The notes under the pieces: model-generated
Told to the model about the DNA's origin: nothing
What the model saw: the letters and a program-made list of their open reading frames with translations, nothing else
The model's database searches: none
NCBI RefSeq assembly: GCF_024763615.1
Contig: NC_077223.1
Coordinates: forward strand, 13,392,001 to 13,456,000
Source of the DNA: Phlebotomus papatasi
Lineage: Eukaryota; Arthropoda; Insecta; Diptera; Psychodidae
Direction of reading: 5' to 3'
Length of the DNA: 64,000 nt
Program-made: the position numbers and the translations under genes
Shown: piece after piece, positions 1 to 10,164 of the stretch
How positions within the stretch are numbered: the stretch's first letter is position 1
Layout: each line of letters begins with the position of its first letter

Positions 1-772
1 AGGTAAAAGTGTTTGATGGAAGACGAATTAGGATGAGGAGCAAAAGATTTAAGGGAGTGATGTATAAAATATGTATTTACGAATATACACACAAACTTGT
101 CTGAGAAGGGTTCTGGCCCGTAAATTGATGGCACAAGAACATTTTGTACTGCAAACAGAGCTTCTTCATCAATTATTCTTCACAAATTTACCTCCCATCT
201 CTTCTATCACGAAAATCTCCAAGGGGAATTGTTTGCCCTCCTAAGACAATTCTCTCAGATTCACAAAATTCGCCTTAACTTTCTGCATGGAAAAGAAATC
301 CAATTAGTCTGAGCACGAAAAAGGGTTTCTCTCATCATTATTCCAACCTCCAAGATCTAAACATCCACAGTCAGCAGTTGGTGCTGCTGTACTAAAAATT
401 CTACACAAAAGAACAGATCGAATGAGCTTCGAAACATCCATTCAGTATCTTCTCCTCCTTCAAATTCTCTCAATCTCCCCACACTTGCCACATTCTCCCA
501 CTCACAACTTGTTCTAAAAGGGCTTCTCACTGCGCAGGAGAAAGTACTAAATTATACCCTTCCCCACTTTCAGGTGCAAATAAACGTTAAATGTGCAGAA
601 GAGAAGTAATGAGTAAATAGTGATCATTGGAATGCTCTTCCATAAATATTGCAATTGTTTTTTAACTATCTGTTTATGAAGTTGAGATAAATAATGCCCG
701 TATGTTGTATTTAAAGCTATTTCAATTTTTTAACGAATTATTTTAATTTTAATAATAATTAGGATAGAAGCG
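1..772. other. No gene seen
   Basis: AT-rich sequence with no open frame above 60 codons, no RNA gene signature and no repeat that recurs elsewhere in the window. It ends at the TA that flanks the composite transposon beginning at 775. Confidence 0.5.
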
Positions 773-929
773 TAGGGGGAAGTGGGGCACCTTTGAATAT
801 GGGGCACCTTTGAAATTCGTATTTTTCACCTAATTTTAAATTAAATTAGCCCTATCGTGATATCGTCTAGCTGCAGAAACAGATTGAGCGGGTAAATTAC
901 ATTATGATATGTATCAGTGATATATGTAT

Positions 930-1410
930 CAAAATCCCGAAAGCCAAAATCCCGAAAACCAAAATCCCGAATGAGCCAAAATCCCAAATGGGCCAAAATC
1001 TCGAATAATTTAAAAGTGTCATAGCTACTCCCACACTGTGAGATAACATAACATTCCGGAAATGTTAATTTTACCTTGAAGTATTTATTAAAAACGGTGT
1101 AAATATTATGCTTTTTAGGTGTATTAGGGGTTAAAGTTACCCTTTTTTCATGTTGATTTTACCCTCAAAAGGTGTAAAATTAACATTAAAAAATGTTGAT
1201 ATATTTTTACACCTAAAAAGTGTTAAAGTTCTGAGAAAAAACGTTAATCGCACCCTCTTTTTTTCTCAGTGCACGATTGCACCCGCGCTTGCTGGAGGCA
1301 AAGAGAAATCTTCTGTGTCTTGGGAAATTATACTAAACATTTTCCTCCATATAATTTCATCCCTTTCAGGATTTTGAACATTCGGGATTTTGGCTTTCGG
1401 GATTATGGCT
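930..1410. mobile_element. Nested MITE with CCAAAATCCCGAA word repeats
   Basis: The left end holds four tandem degenerate copies of CCAAAATCCCGAA (930-1010). The right end holds the inverse phrase TTCGGGATTTTGGC repeated (1375-1410). The core is AT-rich without coding potential. The same word, much amplified, makes up the array at 54340-55680. It sits inside the 775-2697 element and is therefore younger than it. Exact ends and target duplication cannot be fixed by eye. Confidence 0.6.
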
Positions 1411-1437
1411 GCCACTGGTCAGTACCATTTAAACATA

Positions 1438-2656
1438 CTCTGAAAAAAATATCTCGTAAAAAATCTCGTAAAAAAATTGTAAAATAACTCAATTTATATT
1501 GGAAAAGTAACAAGATGTTTGGCTACCCCTGTCGCCATAGGAATTCTCGTAATATCTTTTCAATTTCAACAAGATATCTTGTTAAAACCAAATCCATCAA
1601 AATTAATTAACAAAATTTTTGTTAAAGTTTTCTCAAAATTTGGTTTTATGAGAATTTCTCAATAGATGGCGTTGCAAAATGTATCGTTTTTTCTTTCATT
1701 CTTGTCTCTTTCTCTCAAAATGGTCTTATGGAATATCTTCCTGTCAAATTGGTAATCAATTTGGTGAAAATAATAATGACGCTTTTTTTGCTCTCTGTTA
1801 TATATAGCAATGATACGCCGGTATGCTGTCTGCAGAAAATGATTAAATAGAACTTTAGAGATCATTTCCGACTACAAAAACGTCATTTTTTGGAGAATAA
1901 AAAAAGAATACTGACAAAACTTTTAGAAGATTTTGTATATTACAGTAAAGTGTGCTAATACGGGCGCTTCTCTATCTGGATCGTCTATGACTAATCCACT
2001 TAAAATAATATTTCTATTTTTATTTCCGTAATTTAGTCACTACAGTAACATAATATAACTATTCAAGTTTGAGAAAAAGCAAAAATTATATTTTTATCCA
2101 CTAAATAAGTGAGTGTAATCGACTCATTTTAATCTTGTACCAGCTGAGTTCTTTACTAAAAATTTTCTAGCAGTGATATTTTCGCTAATGACGACTGGTT
2201 GATTGAAAACATTTATTGTTTTTTTCCTTGTGGAAAAAGTATTTTAAATCCAAAGGTTTAATTAAAAGTGATTTAGCGAAAAGGCGATCTAGTTAGTGCA
2301 TGCTGACTTATTTTAGTATTATCATTATTTTATAAATTTTCTTTAATATTTTTGATAATTTTTTTATATTATGTTTCTGATTGAAACTGTGAATAATTCT
2401 ATGGATTTAGAAGAAGTAAAAAAAAATTTCATCAGTCCAAAAACAAGCGTTTAAGTAGCACTTTTTGGAAAACGATCCAGTCACCCTACCTTACTATATT
2501 AGTAAAAAATCCGGAGTATCCGGTATCAACAAGATATCTTAATAAAAAAAAATTAGAAAAATCCCTATGGCAACAGGGGTAGCCAAACATCTTTGTTACT
2601 TTTCTATATAGTGCAACGAGATTTTACAAAACTTTTACGAGCGATTTTTATCAGAG
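1438..2656. mobile_element. Nested inverted-repeat element (ATCTCGTAAAA ends)
   Basis: Left arm 1438-1600 and right arm 2510-2656 are inverted relatives. For example, AACAAGATATCTT and GGGTAGCCAAACATCTT appear on opposite strands at 1510-1590 and 2525-2605, and the outer ends read TCTGATAAAAAT or its complement. The interior is AT-rich with no transposase frame. A diverged relative occupies about 16850-17380, sharing the GTTACTTTTC and ACAAGATT phrases. It lies within the outer 775-2697 transposon. Confidence 0.55.
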
Positions 2657-2699
2657 AAGGAGGAAAATCTCAATTTCAAAGCTGCCCCACTTCCCCCTA

Positions 2700-3962
2700 A
2701 TTAGACGAACATCTTAAGGTTCTCTAACTGATACGCTTAAAAATTTAAAACAGATGAATAGGGTTAAACTGTGCATGACCTTTAAAAAAATGCTTTTTTT
2801 AATATTCATTATTTTTTATTAGTTTATGATTTCTTGCTTCTTATGTGATTTTCTGTGCTTTACTTAGAACACCAAGTTAAGATTCCTGCTGTTAATGGTA
2901 TACTCGGAGTTCATTTGAAATATTTCTGTTGGTAAAATGCACAAACCGCTGAGTATGATTCCTCAAGGGATAAACAAAGTCGAAAATTAGAGTAGGAATT
3001 CTATTATTCTATGCGATTCTAACTTCAAATGAGTGAGTCTTTTAATGATTCAAAGTGGTATTCCGGGGTTCCCAACTATTCCATTTGAGATTCTATTTAT
3101 TGCTTTGTGTGAATTTTGTGAATTTTAAACGTTGCCCTACAACGATATGGGGACACTTAAAGTTTAATGATTGGCCGGTAGTGGATGATTCTTAACTATG
3201 TATGTCAGCATCAGGAAAATTGAATCCTGGTGATTTCAGTTAATTCCAAGGATTCTGCTGTTGATTCTACATGAGATAGTATTGTATTCTTTCTAATGAT
3301 TCTATGACTTGTGGTAGATTCTCGCAGAAAAACTGTCGGAGATAACTCTTTAAACATACTGCACCATATTCCACAAATCCACTTATAAATAATACGACTC
3401 ACGGGAAGTTGCACTTTGTACGAAGAAGTATTTAAAAACATGGTTTTAATAGAAAATTTCTACAGAATAGCACTGTGTCGTAAAATTCCTTAGAACAACT
3501 TCTATGGAGCTTTGCACTAAGGTGAATACGACCGCAACATGGAAATTCAGCAGAAATTTCTGTAGTTTTTTTTTCAATATATGTTTTGTTGTTAATCAAT
3601 ATGAATATGAAGTTATTTATCAACCTGGTGCAATTTATAATTACATTTTTCCTGTTCTATAGCTTTCGAAAACAGTAATCTACTCAAAGCGAAATATCGT
3701 AAAAGAGAACGAACCACGCCGATTCAGATGTCTAATAAATGTATGCGATGTTTCAGCAGATTTTTAGTGTTACCCAATTAGACACTACGAAAAATGCGGA
3801 ATGCAGAACAAGATTAGGTCGGGATTATGGGGAATTTCAGCATTGATTGGTAGACGTCGTATTTGAGAAATTGTCACTTGTAAGCATACCGTCAAAAGTA
3901 ATTTTGAGATATTGTTTTGCAATTAATTTCATTACACTTCAAATGCGAACCAGGGTTGCCAG
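2700..3962. other. No gene seen
   Basis: Single-copy-looking AT-rich DNA. Short open frames on the minus strand (3211-3441 and 3432-3623) overlap out of phase, show no recognisable motif and have no supporting context, so they are not called. Confidence 0.4.
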
Positions 3963-4218
3963 ATGCAACTTCAAACGCTCCCCCTATTACTGTTCTCAAC
4001 TACTCCCTACTACTGTTCTCAAGTGCTTCTGCATTATCGACTTTTCTTAGAGTTGGTTCCTCTCTAGACTGTTTTGCCCAGTCCCCACACTATCGTATTT
4101 TAAGAAAACTAAACAGTCGTGATAGGAGGAACCAACACGAAGAAAAGTCGATTATGTGAAAGCTTCAGGAAACAGTAAAGTACCAAAAATAATTATTTTT
4201 CATTGAAGTTGCACCATT
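3963..4218. mobile_element. Palindromic MITE, family with ATGGTGC ends (copy 1)
   Basis: About 250 bp of imperfect palindrome containing ACTGTTCTCAAGTGCTTCTGC and, inverted, GAAAGCTTCAGGAAACAGTA, with AAAAGTCGAT close to the centre of each arm. It matches elements at 21143-21373 and 45137-45383 in order and orientation. The termini resemble ATGGTGCTATTCCAATG. No coding capacity. Confidence 0.6.
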
Positions 4219-5565
4219 ATTCCATTTTATACCAATAATCTTTAATATTTTTAGTCAACTGTCCAAATTAATTAATACCTTCATATTTTATATATTTTTC
4301 TAGTTATTTTGCAAGATACATTTTTTTAATTAAAATGAATTGTGAATAATGTCTAACTAAGTGTTTCTGTAATTTCAATTCAAATTAGCAGAGTGTCAGT
4401 TATGAGGAGAATCGGATTAGAGAAAGCGTTATAAATAACTAAATAACTATAAATTACTTTTAATTTAAAACAATTTATTATTGATCGTTGTTCTTTAATT
4501 CGAACTCCATAATTTATTAGTAAATAATGGAAAAACATTTGTATTAAGTCAGGAATTAGCCATAGATTGGTAAGTCATTTATTTAGTTTATATTATTCAA
4601 GATGTTGACTAGAGAATTATAATGCTAGCATTTTGAAATCGAATCTTCCAACTTATTTCAAAGATTCAAAGCAAAGTGGCAAAAAAAGACTGGCGTTTGC
4701 AAGTTTCTAAAATCAGGGTCAGTAAGAACGCTCGAATAGCAAGTCAAGCTAATCAACATCAAAGAGGAAGTTCAGGACGATGACTGGTGAAACCATAAAA
4801 CAGGAGGTACTTCCTATTTGGTAGGATTATAAACCCTCGCCTGACTACTATTTTTTCTCAAAGCAGTATTGGAGCTGTATTGTGAAAACGGCCTGAAAAG
4901 TCATCGTAAATCACCAGGAAAAATTTCCATCTGCGGTATTTTCGCTCTCTTCATCTAATCAATTTAATGGTGTGAGAACCAGAAGGTACGAATAGAAAAG
5001 GACTGAAAGCGCTAAAACGCCCTAAAGGTGAATTTTACAATGAATAGCGAGTGGATTTTGGTCAACGTGCTCAATTTTGTGTTAAGGCTTTAGTCACACT
5101 CACCGTCAAATTATTAGATTTTGAGCATAGACACAAACCATCGATTTGAGTAGATTTCCTTAAGGTAAGTAAGTCTATGGCACTTACTAATCAGCAGAGA
5201 TATAATTTATTTGACAAGTGAATTATTTTAAAAAAAATTCAAAATATTATATTTTTTTATGATTTAATGTAGATAAAGGAAAGGATTTGTGTGTGAATAT
5301 ACTATGAGTCAAGACACATACCATGGAGCAAATATTCGATTGGAATTCGCGACAGCAGTTCTATTTTTTATGTTTTTCTCTTTACGTACCCTTCTTTCCA
5401 AAATATTAGGCCTTAAGGCTTATTTTGACTGATATCCTATGATAAAAATATTTAAAAAAAAAATTATATGTATCCATAAAAATAGATAACAAAATCATCA
5501 ATCCACATAATTAATTTCTATGAGATAGTGAGGAAAAACAATAAATAACAAAAAGGGGGACCTTA
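4219..5565. other. No gene seen
   Basis: AT-rich sequence without long open frames, RNA gene signatures or repeats shared with the rest of the window. It ends at the TTA preceding the MITE at 5566. Confidence 0.4.
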
Positions 5566-5712
5566 TGCCCAACGTACAAAAGCTTTTGTTTGTAAACATG
5601 TTTTCAAAATTTTCCATGAGAATGAGCGAGATGACTAAATATAGGTCTCGCTCACTCTCATTGAAATGTCAGAAACATGTTTACAAAAACAAAAGTTATT
5701 GTGCGTTGGGCA
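5566..5712. mobile_element. 147-bp hairpin MITE with TTA target duplication (copy 1)
   Basis: Terminal inverted repeats start TGCCCAACG and end CGTTGGGCA, continuing inward with AAACATGTTT arms around a centre containing CTCGCTCACTCTCAT. TTA is present directly on both sides (5563-5565 and 5713-5715). A second copy at 49323-49468 has the same ends and also TTA flanks. A TTA/TWA duplication with a short hairpin suggests a Harbinger-like family; that assignment is inferred. Confidence 0.8.
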
Positions 5713-5982
5713 TTATACAGATTAATAAGCGTATTGATTCTTATTTTCGAATTCTTCTTTTAAAATATTTTTTTAATGCTTCTTTTTTACTCATTACATG
5801 ACAGTTTTCTAATTCATTTTTGATTTACTTGCATATGGAAACCCTAATCGGTAAATTGACAGCTGTCAGCTGTCACATATCTGTCAAAGCATACTCCATA
5901 GCTTAAGGTTCTCATACAGATATTACGCGGATTTTGTAAATCTAATTTGTAAATTAATCTATACTAAACCGAATTAGAAGTA

Positions 5983-6886
5983 GGGGAGACTGGGGCAAAA
6001 AGTAACAAAACGGATATTTTATTTTTTTACAAGCTACTCGAGCGCTTCAAAAATTTCTAATTAGCGCAGTTTTATAGGAAATTTACCGCTCTACAACTTT
6101 GTGAAAGTAATTTTTCTCTATTTTGTAAGGAAATACGTTTATCGAGCCAATTTCTAAAAGGTAATTTTGCGACTATTCTCAAAAAAGCTGGGGCAAATAG
6201 TACCAGACATTCGGTATTATCATATTTTGATTCGCTTCATTAGGGGCTTCCGTAAATTTGAAAAAAAAAAAAAATACCTAGAGGACATATTTTCATAGAA
6301 AATTTATTCATCTACACCTTTGTAAAACACCGTTTTCTCTGTGAGAAAAGTGAGAAAACGAGAAAAGCGCTTTTCAAGCTATTTTAGAAAAAAAAACACA
6401 AAAAAGACTGCAATTCCTTTGACCAATGCAAATAACAAGCGGCGAGACATGATAATGACGTTTCTTTTCGCCGTGAGACATCAGAAATTGCTTCGCTTTT
6501 TTGTTAGTTTTTGCTCTATACATTTTGTTACTTTTTACCCCAAGTGGCCATTTTTAATAAAAGGATTTCTGGAGAAAAGAACTTTTGTGAAATTCTAAAA
6601 TAGATAGCGGATTCGTATTCAAAAAATCCAAATGATTTAGAAAGTATTCACCAGTGCATCAATTTTGGAAAATAAGTAGGTATTAAGGAAAATATTTCAA
6701 AAATAGGGCTAAAAATTTCGATATTTTTTATTTTCTAAATTCCTTGTTCGAATTCTAAGAAACTTACGACATTGAAGAAGGTCTATGGAGGCTATCTATG
6801 GAAAAAAATTGAGCCGCTATTTTTTTACCTTGGAAAATATTGAATTTTGAATTTTTTGATTTGTGATTTTTTGTCCCAGTCTCCCC
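5983..6886. mobile_element. MITE with GGGGAGACTGGGGCAAAAAGT ends (copy 1)
   Basis: The left end GGGGAGACTGGGGCAAAAAG follows TA at 5981-5982; the right end TTTTTTGTCCCAGTCTCCCC stops at 6886. The phrase GGGGCAAA also occurs internally (near 6190, and inverted near 6535), followed each time by a variant of AGTA(A/C)C. Related copies are at 22498, 45582, 47677 and 55763. Open frames inside (for example 6341-6598) are not conserved in those copies and are not called. Confidence 0.75.
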
Positions 6887-8065
6887 AACTATTACGATGA
6901 AAGTTAAATGTATCGAAAAATTGTCCGAGTATCGTAAAAAAAGTAGGAGACGGTGAGCGTATCAGTGAGTATGTTTGAACCTTAACTCTATGGCTGAGTT
7001 GGGTGATGAAAAGTGGCCCGAATTTTTTTGATTAATAGTTCCGAGAAGGTTTGACCACCACAATTCTTTCCTATCTTTTTGCACACTTTGCAGATCGACG
7101 TGTTAACTTTTATGTTCTGTACTACTTCCATGTTCCTTGGCATACCCTAAATGAGAAGAATGGGGAAATTGGGCAAAGGTTCGCGTTTTATTATATTTCT
7201 TTTTAAGGCTAACCGACAAATCTTGTTTCCTTGGTATTTGCCTCAATTTCTTAACCTCTGCCATGGAATGGATTTTCAGATGAATTCTTAACAGCGCGTG
7301 TGGGGATTTCTTTGATCATTGAATCAACTTTTGAAGTTTTTTTCAGAAGTGGACTCCACTTTGCATTATTTACAATCAACTCACGGTGAAAAATAATTTC
7401 CGTGGCACAAGAATCCACATATAACATTACTGGGAAGGACAGTGGGCCGAAAAAGACGAAGATAATAACAGATTTTGATCCAGAAAAGTTTATTACAATT
7501 TATTTTTCTTCAAGTCTCACCCCACATCAATGTGTTCTACCAAAGGGGAAAATAATAAAGAAGCGAAAACGTGATAATCACAAGTTTCAGGGTATTTTTG
7601 CCCAGAAATTTTAATACCTATAGCGCCAAGGTGCAAATTTGGTCACGCAAAGTTTACTCTCTCGAACACTAAAATTCATATAGACGTGGTGCTGACTTGA
7701 TTATGGTGCGGGTATCTTCCGAGTTCTCGATTCCAAAAGGAGTCGTTAATCATATTTTCTCTCCTTCGACATTGAATGGTGCCTCCCGCGGGATACAATC
7801 ATTGAACTTTATACCAATTTCATCGACTTCTAACCCATCAATTTCATCCAAACAATAATAAATGATGAAGTTTCACAGAACTAATCCACAAAGGGTCTTC
7901 TGAGTGGTAATCCACAAGGAAGGAAGCACAAAAAACATGAGCACCAACAAACTGTTGCTTCTGGGTTTGAATTTGTGTGTCGGAGACAGAGGGTGAGGCA
8001 ATATTTGTCAATTAGACGAATCATGATGGCTTTTTTCATTTTTATAACTCTATATTAAGAAAACT
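6887..8065. other. No confident gene
   Basis: Non-repetitive sequence. A 70-codon open frame at 7402-7614 (plus) is lysine-rich at its end but has no recognisable domain, splice context or homologous copy here, so it is only noted. The remainder is AT-rich with no RNA or transposon signature. Confidence 0.35.
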
Positions 8066-8600
8066 TTACTTTAGAGAATATTCGAATATGGTGAATGAGA
8101 AAAGTATTAGTTCGCGGAGTTCGTGTAAGCTAAGACATGAAATTCTGAAGTTCCGGAGAAAACGGCGATAATGTGTATACGAGACGTAAATGCAAACCCG
8201 AAAGAATAAGGTGATTCCCGAAAAACGTAACCTTATTTTAAACAAGTGCATTCGGCTTTACACTAAACTTAATAAGTTGGCCTCAATGCGATGTCCAGAG
8301 AAGTGTTCCACCAACAAAATCCCAAGTTTCCCCGGTGCATCCTCATTAGGAGTAGAGCAAGTGATAGAGACAAATTTCAGAGACATTGCACGATTTTCAC
8401 CACTGATGAAGGCGCGCTGTAGCGTCGAAAGCTTTGGCAAAAAAATATTCGTGTTTTCCTGTCCTGAAAGGATAACCACCCCTGACGCACCCGGAGGGAG
8501 TTTATCTCCTTGATTCTCAAGATACGACTTACGTAAATGCTATTTCAATTACTTAATAACAAAATAAATCAAATAATAATCTGCATAATGAAAGACCAAA
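8066..8600. other. GC-richer single-copy block with open frames, unassigned
   Basis: This block is richer in GC than its surroundings and is open on both strands: 107 codons plus (8190-8513) and 73 codons minus (8258-8479). Neither product has a recognisable motif. The plus frame is basic with scattered Cys; the minus frame ends in a leucine-rich tail. It could be an exon, a retrotransposed fragment or conserved non-coding DNA. There is no second copy in the window to test selection. Confidence 0.25.
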
Positions 8601-8617
8601 AACTAAAAGACCCAGTC

Positions 8618-8695
8618 CATTGCCGCTCTGAATATGGATAGGAAAGTGAGCGTGTATACACGCTCACTTCCCTATCCATATTCAGAGCGGCAATG
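8618..8695. repeat. 78-bp near-perfect palindrome with 7-bp direct flanks
   Basis: The arms read inward from CATTGCCGCTCTGAATATGG and its complement, broken only by one or two mismatches, around a TATA centre. CCCAGTC stands immediately on both sides (8611-8617 and 8696-8702), like a target-site duplication. It lies just upstream of the first ribozyme-bearing unit. It may be a minimal hairpin transposon or an aberrant insertion; it contains no gene. Confidence 0.7.
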
Positions 8696-8714
8696 CCCAG
8701 TCTAAGTATTATTA

Positions 8715-8891
8715 TTGCGCCGAAAGAGGCGGAGCCTTAGCAAGCGAGTGGCGAACACTGGGGAGAAGCCAGTAAAGGCGAATGCAGGCGAAAACCCAGC
8801 ACAAGAGTGGGGCGAATCCCGACGGCTATAAATAGGCCAACGCACCGAGAACCTTCACTTTCGGTCCTTGATCGTTGAGCAGTACGGTTCT
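8715..8891 (+). promoter_or_regulatory. Core promoter: GCGA cluster, TATA, initiator, downstream element
   Basis: TATAAATA at 8827-8834 is preceded by about 100 bp with many GCGAA/GCGAG pentamers. The sequence about 30 bp on, TTCACTTTC (8854-8862), resembles an arthropod initiator, and GGTTCT at 8886-8891 fits the downstream promoter element consensus at about +28 to +33. In copies 2 and 4 the initiator is CACATTC and the same spacing holds. Pol II transcription of the ORF from here is inferred. Confidence 0.7.
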
Positions 8892-8945
8892 CTTTTCTAC
8901 CTGATCCTATCCTCTCGCTTTCAAAGCAATTACCTCCCGATCACC

Positions 8946-9260
8946 ATGGAATCCTTCGAGAATCAACGCTGTTCTACTCCAGTTGACCTTCGGGAAGACT
9001 TCTCCCTCGATCTCTCCGCAGTTCATCCCCCAGAGTTGGTTCGCCCTGTTGTTCCTGACCTTCCTGAATGGGTCTTCCTCTTCGCTCCGGCTCTCGCAGC
9101 TCTTGCGATTGTTGGTGTGGACGAAGACCTGTTCCGAGAAGATTTCGGAGATGACAGTGCCATCGACTGTCCCTGGCATTTTGACTCCAACTTCAACAAT
9201 GAAGTTATCGAAGCTCCCCCTGCCCATCTTCTGCCCCATCCTTCCCATTTCTTCTCCTAA
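8946..9260 (+). CDS. Conserved 104-aa acidic protein of unknown function (copy 1)
   Basis: I do not recognise this protein. The start codon is in a strong context (ACCATGG), about 87 nt after the presumed initiator. About 20 Asp/Glu against 4 Arg and no Lys make it strongly acidic. Residues 42-58 form a hydrophobic stretch rich in Ala, Leu and Val with one Pro, too short and interrupted for a confident membrane span. The motif L-(F)-R-E-D-F occurs twice (residues 15-19 and 62-67), hinting at internal duplication. W42, C75 and W77 are invariant. Across the four copies I count 14 variable codons, 9 synonymous and 5 not, which favours this frame over the overlapping frames that are also open. 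This copy differs by Ile73 (Val elsewhere) and His101 (Gln elsewhere). The stop is followed 72 nt later by the ribozyme. Confidence 0.75.
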   Translation: MESFENQRCSTPVDLREDFSLDLSAVHPPELVRPVVPDLPEWVFLFAPALAALAIVGVDEDLFREDFGDDSAIDCPWHFDSNFNNEVIEAPPAHLLPHPSHFFS

Positions 9261-9332
9261 ATCTTTGTAGTTCGTAACTTCCGACGGTGGTCTTCACGAC
9301 CAGACGGACTAAGGGACACTTCGTCCCGTTTC

Positions 9333-9450
9333 GGCAGTCAGTTCTTGGCAGATGTTTTCGTCCATCTGACCAGGGAAAGTGCCCATAGCACCTCCTCGTG
9401 GTGGCTGCTGGCAACTGAAGTTCGGTTCAACTTCGGGACTAAGCTATGGG
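9333..9450 (+). ncRNA. HDV-like self-cleaving ribozyme (copy 1)
   Basis: The nested double-pseudoknot fold is as follows. P1 pairs GGCAGTC (9333-9339) with GGCTGCT (9403-9409), with a G1.U wobble at the cleavage site. P2 is CCCATAGC (9382-9389) with GCTATGGG (9443-9450). P3 is ACC/GGT (9390-9392, 9400-9402) around loop TCCTCGT. P1.1 pairs C9394 and C9395 with G9411 and G9410. P4 is 9415-9422 with 9429-9436. J4/2 reads ACTAA, with C9439 in the place of the catalytic C75. The J1/2 segment carries an extra hairpin (CTTGGCAGATG/CATCTGACCAGG). Cleavage is predicted between C9332 and G9333, separating the ORF transcript from downstream RNA. The U.G pair in P4 is particular to this copy and keeps the stem. 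Confidence 0.85.
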
Positions 9451-9456
9451 GGCGAT

Positions 9457-9965
9457 GATTTCTTAAGAATTTTTAATTTCATTCTTCTATTGATCTTCAA
9501 CATTTCAATCCATTAAGATCGTTCCAGTCCAATATCCAATGTCTATTCTATTTCTCCAAGTTATAATGTCTCCAAATTATCCGTTTTCTTGTTCTACATC
9601 GATCTGCAAGAACAGGTTTCCGAATTGTTCACACCAAGGTTATACAATATTTACAAATAATCTTTCATTGTTATCAACCAGTTTTTGACTAGCTTTCCGA
9701 TAACACTTACGAAGTTCGAGTACCTTCTATTTTCTTGCCATTTAATTAACCAGTATTAGTTTAATTTTTTTTCTTTGTTTAACTTATTAAGTCTATTCCT
9801 CGTGATGTTCTCTAAAGCCTTACGGGTCGTTAAAAACGACTTTCTTTTTAGGGTAATTAAAAGTCAATTAATCAGTTGGCACAATAATTGGTTTTTAATG
9901 GCTTTCAGCTTTAACGTTTAATACCTTAATTTAAAGGTGTCCCTACAGCAGGTATCTATTCACAT
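9457..9965. other. AT-rich spacer of repeat copy 1
   Basis: No open frame. It aligns only patchily with the spacers after copies 3 and 4; islands include TTTTTGACTAGCTTTC near 9685 and GGGTAATTAAAAGTCAATT near 9850. Divergence is far greater than in the neighbouring ORF-ribozyme core. Confidence 0.7.
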
Positions 9966-10122
9966 CATTTTCGGAGATGACAGTGCCGCTGACCGTCCTT
10001 GGCACTTTGACTCCAACTTCACAATGGAGTTATCGAAGCTCCCCTGCCCATCTTCTGTCCATCCTTCCCATCCTTCCCAATTCTTCTCCTAAATCTTTGT
10101 AGTTCGTAACTTCCGACGGTGG
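9966..10122 (+). pseudogene. Truncated, frameshifted 3' part of the 104-aa ORF
   Basis: It begins within the codons for residues 67-68 of the acidic protein and runs to the stop and 3' leader of the ribozyme. A single-base loss near 10021 and further small indels break the frame relative to the intact copies. It has no promoter or start codon, so it is a remnant of a second tandem unit. Confidence 0.8.
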
Positions 10123-10164
10123 TCTTCACGACCAGACGGACTAAGGGACATTTCGTCCCGTTTC

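Larger units (their letters stand above)
775..2697. mobile_element. Composite MITE, outer layer (GGGGGAAGTGGGGCA ends)
   Basis: The outer ends are inverted copies: GGGGGAAGTGGGGCAC at 775 and its complement TGCCCCACTTCCCCC ending at 2697. Each is flanked by TA (773-774 and 2698-2699), as expected of a Tc1/mariner-like target duplication. Just inside both ends the phrase CTTTGAA recurs. Related short copies lie at 20857-21077 and 53950-54165 and are only about 220 bp long, so most of this copy is later insertions (930-1410 and 1438-2656). No transposase is encoded; mobilisation in trans is inferred. Confidence 0.75.

Noticed and set aside
5855..5875. TGACAGCTGTCAGCTGTCA palindromic stretch
   Set aside because: Two E-box-like CAGCTG sites, but too short and isolated to support a regulatory call.
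8907..9248. Antisense open frame and a second plus-strand frame overlapping the 104-aa ORF (also in the other copies)
   Set aside because: Both are by-products of a low-stop GC-rich segment. Base differences between copies fall at silent positions of the sense frame but change these products, and the antisense frame is shortened in copy 4.
9333..9450. Hammerhead ribozyme, histone 3' stem-loop, 5S rRNA or tRNA (GGTTCAA B-box-like) as explanations for the structured segment
   Set aside because: No CUGANGA/GAAA hammerhead core, no histone-type 16-nt stem-loop, no 5S sequence. The GGTTCAA lies in the loop/stem of P4 without an A-box at tRNA distance. The HDV-like fold explains all helices.
8710..9456. 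Solo LTR of a retrovirus-like element
   Set aside because: No TG...CA boundaries or 5-bp duplications at unit ends, no primer-binding site or gag/pol nearby, and the sharp core-spacer conservation change is unlike LTRs.
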